This document shows positions 1 to 7,723 of a stretch of 20,388 bases of DNA, piece by piece; positions within the stretch are counted from its first letter, which is position 1, and every line of letters starts with the position of its first letter. This DNA is from Entrophospora sp. SA101. Lineage: Eukaryota; Glomeromycota; Glomeromycetes; Entrophosporales; Entrophosporaceae. The DNA is taken from positions 1 through 20,388 of the forward strand of contig CAUDNR010001064.1 in NCBI GenBank assembly GCA_958430865.1. Reading direction: 5' to 3'. The notes below the pieces were generated by a model. The model did no database searches, had not been told where the DNA came from, and worked only from the letters and a program-made list of their open reading frames with translations. Both the position numbers and the translations under genes were made by a program.

Positions 1-140
1 GTAAATTTCATAGGTAATCCTTTCTTTATCTAAATATGTTTGCAAGGATTTAGTATCTGCTAATTTAAAAATATAAGATGCAATTTTTTCACCTTGTTCC
101 TTCTTCAAAATACTTCTAATGGTGCTGTAATTCTTTGGAT
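1..140 (-). CDS. Partial exon of an unrecognised protein, running off the left edge
   Basis: On the minus strand an open frame of 46 codons begins at the Asp-Pro-Lys-Asn codons near 139 and stays open to base 1. It is directly preceded by a plausible splice acceptor (...ttacatcag, 150-141), and stop codons lie just upstream in the same frame, so it reads as an internal or last exon entered by splicing. The peptide is charged and helical-looking (ILKKEQGEKIASYIF, then KSLQTYLDKERITYEIY). I do not recognise the family. The bulk of the gene, if real, lies outside the window. It could also be a transposon relic, since repeats follow immediately at 242-466. Confidence 0.4.
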
Positions 141-241
141 CTGATGTAAATTAGCTTCATATTAACTATTTTTGTCTAGATAAATATCATTGATCACATT
201 ACATTGGTAATACAATTGTGATGTTAAAAAATGATATTGAC

Positions 242-466
242 CCCTGAAATTTTGGTAATACCAATGTTCACTTTGTCTGGTTTTGTTGCAGCATGCCCCA
301 TATGAAGGATATTTAAATATTAAAAAAATTATAGAACAAGAAACAACAAGATGGGAGAGTGCAATGACTGTAATGCTTTTGTGGTATATATCTAGCAATT
401 TTGATCCCTGAATTCTTGGTAATACCAATATTTACTTTGTCTGGTTTTGTTGCAGCATGCCCTATA
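242..466. repeat. Pair of ~62-bp direct repeats
   Basis: Two copies of about 62 bp lie at roughly 242-303 and 405-466, roughly 163 bp apart. Both begin ccctgaa, contain ttggtaataccaat and share the run ctttgtctggttttgttgca before gcatgccc. They differ at a handful of bases. The DNA between them shows no convincing gene. An 88-codon open frame on the minus strand runs through it, but its peptide looks like an accident of the repeat. Origin unknown; possibly a fragment of a dispersed element. Confidence 0.65.
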
Positions 467-484
467 TTAAAATCAGTGACTGTA

Positions 485-720
485 AAATGTCATCCGACTA
501 ATAGGGTTTAATTGTCTGTTTGGTTATCAGAGTGGTATAGAACTCTGAGGTTTTGGTTATTTGCTTTGTTATAAAGCAAAGGTTTTGTTTTGTGTATTCG
601 CTTTAGTAAAGAAAGCAAAGGTTTAATTTTTAGCATGGACGCTTTTGTTTAATTTTTTTGTTAACTGTTTGTGTAAACGTAAGGTGTTAAGACTGATTGG
701 AAAAAGTATTAGGCGTTGAC
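485..720 (+). repeat. Upstream module 1, copy A (matches 16621-16800 inverted)
   Basis: Two blocks recur in inverse orientation at 16621-16800. Block 1 is about 506-565, around gtttaattgtct and ctctgaggttttgg. Block 2 is about 674-700, around taaacgtaaggtgttaa and an actga-rich tail. By eye the blocks are about 80% identical, with the DNA between them more diverged. This copy lies about 560-790 bp upstream of the orphan gene at 1277 and faces the same way as it. The other copy lies just upstream of the second BTB gene, again in the gene's own orientation. It may be a dispersed-element relic or a reused promoter; the sequence alone does not decide. Confidence 0.6.
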
Positions 721-842
721 AGTTATTGCTGATTGAACCCATTACAAAGAGCTAACAGTTATACGGTTATTGACCAAAGTCGTTACCACATATTGTTAAG
801 TAATTGTTGCAGCTGATTTCAATGGCTATCTTTATTTATTGT

Positions 843-985
843 GATTCGTTGTTAATTGTACCATAAAGCGTGCTTACACATTCGCCAAAGCTTTCTAGGT
901 ACAAGAAAGAGCCAGCAAGCAGATAAATAAATTAATTGGTAAGCATTGAATATAAAGGCCCGCAATTAATCGACAAGTGCAAAAT
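843..985 (+). repeat. Upstream module 2 with TATA-like box, copy A (matches 14203-14364 inverted)
   Basis: About 140 bp is shared in inverse orientation with 14203-14364. Matching landmarks in order are tttatttattgt, accataaag-gtgcttaca, ttctaggtacaagaaa, agcaagcaga, attgaatataaa and cgcaattaa-gacaagtg. The attgaatataaa stretch at 945-956 resembles a TATA box. It lies 321-372 bp upstream of the two possible starts (1277 and 1328) of the orphan gene. The second copy has the same position and orientation relative to a BTB gene. Confidence 0.65.
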
Positions 986-1097
986 AAACAGCATAGATAA
1001 AAATCCTTTTATGGATAGATCGGCGTTACACACATTTAATAGACATTTCAAAAAAAGATCAACAATTTATATGTGAAGAGTATTGTAAAATCGAAAA

Positions 1098-1121
1098 AGT
1101 GCCACTTAGAAAAGTGGCGCT
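1098..1121. other. Ten-base-pair hairpin
   Basis: agtgccactt and aagtggcgct pair across a four-base agaa loop, with one G-T wobble. It stands out by GC content in AT-rich surroundings, between upstream module 2 and the orphan gene. Role unknown. Confidence 0.5.
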
Positions 1122-1179
1122 GCACAGACTATATAACACTACCTCAAAATTTGCACAAATGTTCCGTTATTTTTGTTCT

Positions 1180-1213
1180 TTCCTGAGCGGAAAATAACTT
1201 TTCCTGAGCGGAA
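1180..1213 (+). promoter_or_regulatory. Direct repeat of a 13-bp motif, 21 bp apart, before the orphan gene
   Basis: ttcctgagcggaa occurs at 1180-1192 and again at 1201-1213. Start-to-start spacing is 21 bp, about two helical turns, so both copies face the same side of the DNA. They sit 64-97 bp upstream of the first possible ATG at 1277. The position and GC-richer content fit a transcription-factor binding pair. No known factor is assigned. Confidence 0.4.
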
Positions 1214-1276
1214 TTGGATTTTTATTTTTATTAATAACAAAGTTGCTCTAAATTTGTCATAACATCCAAATTTGCG

Positions 1277-4250
1277 ATGATCTACATTTTAAATTTAACG
1301 CGCAACATAAAAATAAAAATTCAAGCAATGAATAAAGGTGTAATCCGAAAAAATTTTGGTCCTTGTATAGTATGTGGTAATCAAGATTCTAATATAGAAT
1401 ACAGAAAGATTACCACAAAAACAATATTGAAAATAAATCAAAGTCCTAATATTGAAAATCTAAATATTAAACCTCAAGTTAATGACCAACTTTGTAAAAA
1501 ACACTATAATGAATTGATTTTTTATGAATGAGGTAAATATAATATTGGTCAGAAACAAAAAAGTGATAAAGATAAAAGTTATCATCAAGGAGGAGCATGT
1601 CCAAAACGCATTTGTTTGACACAAGAGAAATATGAAAACTTAATTGAAAAATTGGAAAAATTGGAAGAACACACAAATAAATTAGAAGCTGAATTAGAAC
1701 AAGCATTGAGTTGTATTAGTTGTGTCAAGTTTGTCAAGTTACTATTTATAATTATTTGGAATTTTTTGCTAATTTTTTTTTTCCAAATTAGAAAATAAAA
1801 ATTTTGCCTGTCTTTTTAATGATAAAATCAAATGTCTCACATCTGTATTATATGCATTACAACATAAAAAACATCAAAAGCCTATAACTGACCCTGAGGA
1901 ATTTGTTAAATACATCGAATCAGAAGACAGAGAATTGAAAGATTTTTTTGAAGTTTTATATCAATCCATTAATCCTGCTTCAAAAAATGAAGCCACAAAA
2001 AAACAAATAAAAACCAAAATCATGTTCATATGTTATCAATTAGCTGCAATTTGTAATAAACAAGTCAGTGATATTAAATCATCTATAGGAATCTTTATGT
2101 CAGGGTGTGGTACATCAGCAGTTGGAATAGATTCGCTTTCTGGGATGGGATTAAGCTCCACCTACCAAACAGTGTTTAATAAGATCAACAATATAATAAA
2201 AAATCATAATTCATCAGTAGAAACCTATTTTAAATCAAATGTATTAATACTTAAATATAGTATTTAAATATATATTTTTTTTAATTATGCTAATTTTTAA
2301 TTAACCTTTTTTAAAATATTAATTAGTTTCAAAACCTTTTGGTATTTAACATTGATGATTACCATAATCTGCATCAATCAAGACTACCAAGTACCACATC
2401 TATTTCTCAAATCTCACATATGGCAACATTACTTGTTAATAAGATTAATGCTCCAGCAATTCCAATTAATGCATCCAATATACATAACCCCAATGGTGTT
2501 GAAGCAGGATTACTAAAAAATTTTCTAAAAAGAAATTTCAATAATATTATTTGTGAAAGCTATGACCAAAATAAAATGAAATGGATTTTTGTAACTGATA
2601 CAATAGACTTAAACGAGGAAGACTTAATTGATTCATTAATTGTTCATTCTTATGATGCTGATTTAATGGAAACACATTCCAAGCATTCCTTTAAATTTGC
2701 AAAGCTAATTGATTTTATACCTCAGGATTTAAATAATATTAATGATTATTTAAAATGTCTTGAGATTTTTTTCAGGTTTGGCTATTGATTTTAAATATCA
2801 GACTAAAAAAAAAAATTTATAATTAATATTTATTTATTTTTTTAGTTTTACTGAAATTCAAAATTATCTTAAGAATTCTCTAATACCAGTTCCAGCTGAT
2901 TTTCCAGGACAGCTATATATTAGACATTCTATTACACAAAAACTCAAGCTTAAGGAATTATTTCCAATATCTGACATTATTACTCACCTTATACCATTGT
3001 TAGGTCCATTACATGTCTCTCTTAATACTCGTGAAAGTTGCTTCTTGACATTTTGGAGTTTCTTCAATGAATTTTATAAAGCTATATTTCAAAAAATAAA
3101 AAACCTACCAGCCAAGCCCAAGCCTTGGAAAATTAATATTTTGTTATATGTAGCTCATGCATCATGGAAAATAGTCAGGAAGCATGTTATTAAACGTTTT
3201 GATAAAAGCAAGGATTTGGCATATTGTACCTTTTTTGATTTATTAGATTCCTTGATACCTTCTACTTTAGATCTTTATGTGGTGCTTTTTCAGAATAATC
3301 ATTTTGAAGAATATATTGAGACAATATTCAGGCTGTGGACAATGATGTGTCGATTTCAAAGGAAAAACTATAATAAGATAATACTTGCATTTTTATCAGA
3401 TATTCAATATTGGATTAAAATTGATCATCCAATCATTCAAATACTTAAATCCCACCTCAATGCTTTTGATGAGTACCCTGTGGAGAACTTTCACAGTCTT
3501 GTTAGAAGGCACACAAATGCAAAAATCTTAGTTCCAGAATGGTTAAGACGTGATGGAATTTTTATTGATTATCAACGTCATGATAATGACTTCACACAAA
3601 CCTTTAGAGTCAAAAAGACATATCCATACTCTAAACAGAATATTGATATAATGGTAAAAAGTGGTGCAATATTTTTGTTAAAACTTTTTGACAATTTTTC
3701 AAAAAATTCTGGTAAATTTGAGGTGAAGAAGGAAGGAAGAAAAATTAAAAAGCCATACTGGTATTTCCCGGGAATTGCTAAAGGATTTCCTGAAGGTGCA
3801 CTTCCAATAGGATATCATTTAAAACAACCCCCAAAACCTAACCATTTCTGTGATGCAAATGAATGCAAAAATCTTTCTATGATTAGTGGAAGTGTTAAAT
3901 TATGTGGTCATGCTTATCATGATGATTGCTGGAATAAATCTGATTGCATTTGTATTCATTGTCATAGTTATCTCTCAGCTTCAATTGATGAATTGTCCAA
4001 GTCATATAATAAACGATTAGAAATGGATAATGATACTCAAAATGAATTTGAACCGCCTAAAGATGATTTATTGGAAGAAGAAACAAATAATATTGATGAA
4101 ATCCCTGCTTATGAAGAGTTAAACCAAAGATTAGATAGAATGCTTACAGGTAATTCAATGTCATTATATATTATATATTATATAAATTCTATATTATATG
4201 ATTTGTTAAGTATATCAATATAATTAGATTTTGATGAAAATAAGCTGTGA
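1277..4250 (+). pseudogene. Five-exon orphan zinc-binding protein, possibly transposase-derived, interrupted by one TGA
   Basis: Exons fitted by reading frame are about 1277 (or the ATG at 1328) to 1709 or 1718, 1792-2240, 2327-2775, 2846-4149 and 4228-4250. All introns are GT-AG and 70-86 nt long. The N-terminus has a CIVCG pair and a later CKKHYNE, a likely zinc ribbon. A Glu/Lys-rich coiled coil follows (about 1628-1705). Next come a GCGTSAVGID patch (about 2107), NIDDYH (2348-2365), GPLHVSLN (3003-3026), VENFHS followed by an Arg pair (from 3480) and a C-terminal Cys/His cluster with CGHAYHDDC and CICIHC (about 3850-3965). An in-frame TGA at 1529-1531 sits between two stretches that both read as this protein, so the copy is probably dead unless read through. 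From memory, related long proteins are numerous in Rhizophagus. The Asp and Glu motifs resemble an RNase-H-fold transposase only by pattern. Function unknown. Confidence 0.7.
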
Positions 4251-4450
4251 AATTAATCCTCTTGTCAATCTAATCAGTCCTGAAGAAAGAAAAAATTTTT
4301 AGAAGAAATCTTTAAATAATAAAAATAAACGATTATTTATTTCAATAAAAAATTGAAATGTTGCGTGCATGATTTTTATTGGTTAATTTCGCTTGATTTT
4401 TTGTGATACAATAATAGCCAATGATAGGATTTTTATCTATGCTGCTTATA

Positions 4451-4778
4451 TTAATACTATCGTTTTCCATATCCACTCTAACTTCATACCAGCAGGATCG
4501 GTCAGCTCAATAATATGAGTGGCAGATAGAATAATGATTGCATTTTATCTGAATATATATCTACCTCAATTTCAACACTGGCTGGATATGTGCATCTCTA
4601 CAGAGTGGCGAGTAAGACATATACTATATTCTATATAAAAAAAATAGTGAGAAAAATATTATTATTTGATTAAACTTAGACATCTTTTATATGAAATCAA
4701 AGAAAAAAGTCTCTATTACAGGAAATGGAAGATAAGTTATTCAAGCTAAAAATTTTCAATCATAATGTAATATCTTTA
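4451..4778. other. Gap with coding-like but broken minus-strand sequence
   Basis: No intact gene. On the minus strand about 4500-4610 gives short peptides that look coding (TYPASVEIEVDIYSD, then in another frame IIELTDPAGMKLEW), separated by stops and a frame change. They lie immediately downstream of the packaging-ATPase relic, so they may be a decayed neighbour gene of the same element. I cannot name it, and the reading is weak. Confidence 0.3.
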
Positions 4779-5690
4779 TTACGCATTTGATGACTTGATC
4801 TCTTTTTCCAGATCTAGAGGATTCATCCAACCGATTCTAATGGACATAGGATCAGAAATCAGCACAGTGGTATCAAAGACAATGAACTTGCCATTCTGTA
4901 AATAGTTATTGATGATTTTAGAAGCTTTACATGGATCTTCTTCTATGTATTGTCTTATAATTCATGCAATATCTTCTATGGATCCTCCACCATTAAATAA
5001 TACAAGATGCGTTGCATTCTCACGAATAATTTTTGGAACTTGAGTAAATTTATGTGAAATATTCTATGTATTGTCTTATAATTCGTGCAATATCTTCTAT
5101 GGATCCTCCACCATTAAATAATACAAGATGCATTGCATTCTCACGAATAATTTTTGGAACTTGAGTAAATTTATGTGAAATATAAATAGCAGAGATATTG
5201 TTATGTCATCCTCTATTAAAAAATGGAATGATGCGATTTTGAATCACTGGAGATTCAGTACACACATCCTCAAAAATAAATACTGTACGTCTTTTTGGAT
5301 TTTTAAACTGCTTTAGATCCGGAATTTTATCAGGTGTAAATGTAGTAAAAGTAACATCTTCATAATACGGTTTGGAAGGATCTGCTATTTTCTTATAGAA
5401 ATTTTGAAGTAATTGGTATTTGGGTTCATTGGTATGGTGCCCCACTAATACAATATCATTACATCGTATATGACGTTCACTAATTCATTTTTTTTCATAA
5501 TATTTATCCCCAAGAAAAAGATATAACACCATATTGGATTTACCGGTGTTTGATCTTCCAGACATTACAATATAGAAAGGCCACTTTGGAGCGTCTTCAT
5601 CGTCTAAAGGTTTTTTTGGTGGTTTAACTTCATCAATATGATATATATAATAGTAATTCTTTTCCGTTTTTTTAGTAAACCATAGTTAAA
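4779..5690 (-). pseudogene. Decayed packaging-type P-loop ATPase (A32/FtsK-HerA-like; Polinton or large-DNA-virus type)
   Basis: Reading the minus strand from about 5685 gives a Walker A motif (SGRSNTGKSN, 5533-5562), a Walker B strand (TVFIFEDV), and then the segment (HNNISAIYISHKFTQVPK) characteristic of virion-packaging ATPases of nucleocytoplasmic DNA viruses and Polinton/Maverick elements. The C-terminus ends at a TAA (4779-4781). There is no in-frame ATG, and a stop lies just upstream of the first coding-like codons, so the 5' end is missing. Three in-frame TGA codons (plus-strand 5485-5487, 5206-5208, 4962-4964) and a 121-bp internal duplication that shifts the frame show it is dead. 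It is a relic of a mobile element or endogenous virus. No capsid, polymerase or integrase gene is visible beside it, so the source cannot be settled. Confidence 0.75.
4941..5182. repeat. 121-bp tandem duplication inside the ATPase relic
   Basis: 4941-5061 and 5062-5182 are tandem copies. I find only two differences, and both are at CpG sites: 4964 A versus 5085 G, and 5011 G versus 5132 A. Read on the gene's strand, each is a C-to-T change. The first turns the CGA codon of the upstream-in-gene copy into the TGA stop of the other. Because 121 is not a multiple of three, the duplication also breaks the frame. Confidence 0.9.
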
Positions 5691-5762
5691 ATTTTTGCAA
5701 GGAAATAAAATAAGTCTCAAAGAATGCGTGTACAAAATATCACGTTTCTGGTTAAAACTTCA

Positions 5763-7436
5763 TGTGGGTGTGCTAGGTGACAAATGAAAAAGTTCCTTCG
5801 ATTTTAATAGTAAAAATTGACATGTTGCATAAAATTTCTACATAGTTATTACAGTAGGCGCGTGAAATGTGATATAATTGATTCACATATGTAATCATTA
5901 GAAGTTACACGAAACTGCGCGTCTTTCCAAATAAAAAAATTATGATTAATTGTTATCTGAACCATAATTATTTTACTAAACATGATTACAAGATCAAAAT
6001 TATCAGGGTTATTCAATGAATTTTTTTCATCGGAGCATTTTTTGGTTGTGGGGGCTTCTTCTGATCCATCGAAATATGGAAATAAAGTTTTGAAATGGTA
6101 GGTATAATTGCAAAAAAATTAAGATTTAATAGATAGATTTTGCAAATATTATTTAATTTTCTGATAAAAATATTTGAATCATATAGGTATATGAATAATA
6201 ATTATCCAGTTACAGCTGTCAACCCAGTAATAAATTTATACAATATTATCTATAATACTTATTTATATGATATAATAATAACAAATATTTTTTCTTGATA
6301 ATTATTAACGATTTAATTAATTTATGGAGGAAAGAATGAAAAAATTGTAGAAGGTTTAAAAACTATACCAAACCTATCATCATTCTCATCAAATATTCCA
6401 CCATCAAAAATTTCAGTTTCAATTATCACGCCTCCAAAAATTACCAAAACAATTTTAGAAGAAGCTGCCAAAGTAAGTTTAATTATTATAATTATCAACA
6501 ACAATTTATTTTTATTATTTTTTAATAATTTTTCTAAATCTTTTAATATACAAATTAATTAAATAATAAATGTTGGTTGATAATAAATAAATAATAGCTT
6601 GTGGGTGTGCTAGGTGACAAATGAAAAAGTTCCTTCGATTTTAATAGTAAAAATTGACATGTTGCATAAAATTTCTACATAGTTATTACAGTAGGCGCGT
6701 GAAATGTGATATAATTGATTCACATATGTAATCATTAGAAGTTACACGAAACTGCGCGTCTTTCCAAATAAAAAAATTATGATTAATTGTTATCTGAACC
6801 ATAATTATTTTACTAAACATGATTACAAGATCAAAATTATCAGGGTTATTCAATGAATTTTTTTCATCGGAGCATTTTTTGGTTGTGGGGGCTTCTTCTG
6901 ATCCATCGAAATATGGAAATAAAGTTTTGAAATGGTAGGTATAATTGCAAAAAAATTAAGATTTAATAGATAGATTTTGCAAATATTATTTAATTTTCTG
7001 ATAAAAATATTTGAATCATATAGGTATATGAATAATAATTATCCAGTTACAGCTGTCAACCCAGTAATAAATTTATACAATATTATCTATAATACTTATT
7101 TATATGATATAATAATAACAAATATTTTTTCTTGATAATTATTAACGATTTAATTAATTTATGGAGGAAAGAATGAAAAAATTGTAGAAGGTTTAAAAAC
7201 TATACCAAACCTATCATCATTCTCATCAAATATTCCACCATCAAAAATTTCAGTTTCAATTATCACGCCTCCAAAAATTACCAAAACAATTTTAGAAGAA
7301 GCTGCCAAAGTAAGTTTAATTATTATAATTATCAACAACAATTTATTTTTATTATTTTTTAATAATTTTTCTAAATCTTTTAATATACAAATTAATTAAA
7401 TAATAAATGTTGGTTGATAATAAATAAATAATAGCT
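5763..7436. repeat. Tandem 837-bp duplication covering promoter and exons 1-3 of the CoA-binding gene
   Basis: Copy 1 is 5763-6599 and copy 2 is 6600-7436, with a constant offset of 837. Every block I compared is identical, CpG sites included, so the event is recent or is an assembly artefact. Each unit runs from tgtgggtgtgctaggtgaca to aataaataatagct. The right breakpoint falls two bases inside exon 4, just after its splice acceptor. Junction homology is at most one or two bases, suggesting end-joining or replication slippage rather than recombination between repeats. Confidence 0.93.
5982..6624 (+). pseudogene. Truncated copy of the CoA-binding-domain gene (exons 1-3 only)
   Basis: Exons 5982-6097, 6187-6226 and 6335-6472 match the downstream intact gene base for base. 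Exon 4 is absent: the duplication ends just after its acceptor (AG at 6596-6597). A transcript spliced there would read codons for LVGVLGDK and stop at a TGA (6622-6624), giving a 106-residue protein without the C-terminal strand region. A transcript that skipped the second copy's exons and spliced from 6472 to exon 4 at 7435 would give the normal protein. This copy is therefore either dead or an extra promoter. Confidence 0.8.
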
Positions 7437-7563
7437 AGGAATTACAAAAATTTGGTTACAACCTGGTGCAGAAAATTTGGACTGCCAAACTTTTGCTGTA
7501 AATAATAACATCAAATTAATTAGTGGCGGTCCATGTGTTTTAGTTGATGGACCTAAGCTATAA
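6819..7563 (+). CDS. Small CoA-binding-domain protein (CoA_binding_2, YccU-like), 140 aa, four exons
   Basis: Exons 6819-6934, 7024-7063, 7172-7309 and 7435-7563 join in frame (423 nt, 140 residues) with GT-AG introns of 89, 108 and 125 nt. The protein has the Rossmann-type nucleotide loop LVVGASSDPSKYG (residues 21-33), the NYPVTAVNP strand (44-52), SVSIITPPK, KIWLQPGAE and a C-terminal GGPCVLVDGPKL. These are the usual landmarks of the CoA_binding_2 family, relatives of the succinyl-CoA synthetase alpha N-terminal domain; bacterial YccU is about the same length. These proteins bind CoA or a nucleotide, but the cellular role is poorly defined. Cytosolic by absence of a signal. The start is the first ATG of an open exon and gives the family-typical length. 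It converges with the BCS1-like gene, 144 bp away. Confidence 0.9.
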
Positions 7564-7698
7564 TCTTTTTTTTTTAATGCATATGTAAATTACATGTATT
7601 TGTATTTGTATTTATATTTTAAATAAAATATAAAAAGTTTAATTGTTTATGGTTATTGTTTTTGTTGTAGTAGTTATTGATGAAAAGTTTCTATTACC

Positions 7699-7723
7699 AT
7701 CTAACATCTAACATCTAACATCT
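7699..7723. repeat. 7-bp microrepeat (atctaac) across the stop codon of the AAA ATPase
   Basis: Three units of atctaac plus a partial unit span 7699-7723. The TAG stop of the minus-strand ATPase (7708-7710) lies inside. A change in unit number here would move the frame and the C-terminal residues, so the tail may vary between strains. Confidence 0.75.

Larger units (their letters stand above)
989..4444. repeat. 19-bp perfect inverted repeat flanking the orphan gene
   Basis: The 19-mer cagcatagataaaaatcct at 989-1007 is found as its exact reverse complement at 4426-4444. The pair brackets the whole orphan gene, 3456 bp end to end. I see only weak similarity extending inward, and no matching target-site duplication outside, so calling these terminal inverted repeats of a transposon is unproven. 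The right copy falls in a minus-strand open frame (about 4340-4500) that I could not assign. Confidence 0.6.

Noticed and set aside
162..428. 88-codon open frame on the minus strand
   Set aside because: It spans the two 62-bp repeats, has no recognisable family, and its peptide is explained by repeat sequence read by chance.
506..565. tRNA-like stretch (ggttatcagagtggtatag...) in upstream module 1
   Set aside because: It does not fold into a cloverleaf, the A-box fits poorly and there is no proper B-box, so I do not call a tRNA or a tRNA-derived SINE.
4340..4500. Open minus-strand frame of about 55 codons reading through the 19-bp inverted repeat
   Set aside because: It starts without ATG after a stop and shows no family signal. 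The inverted counterpart near 989 is also open, which in such AT-rich DNA is not evidence of coding.
6322..6504. Identical 60-codon minus-strand frames here and at 7159-7341
   Set aside because: They are antisense shadows of exon 3 of the CoA-binding gene in its two duplicated copies.
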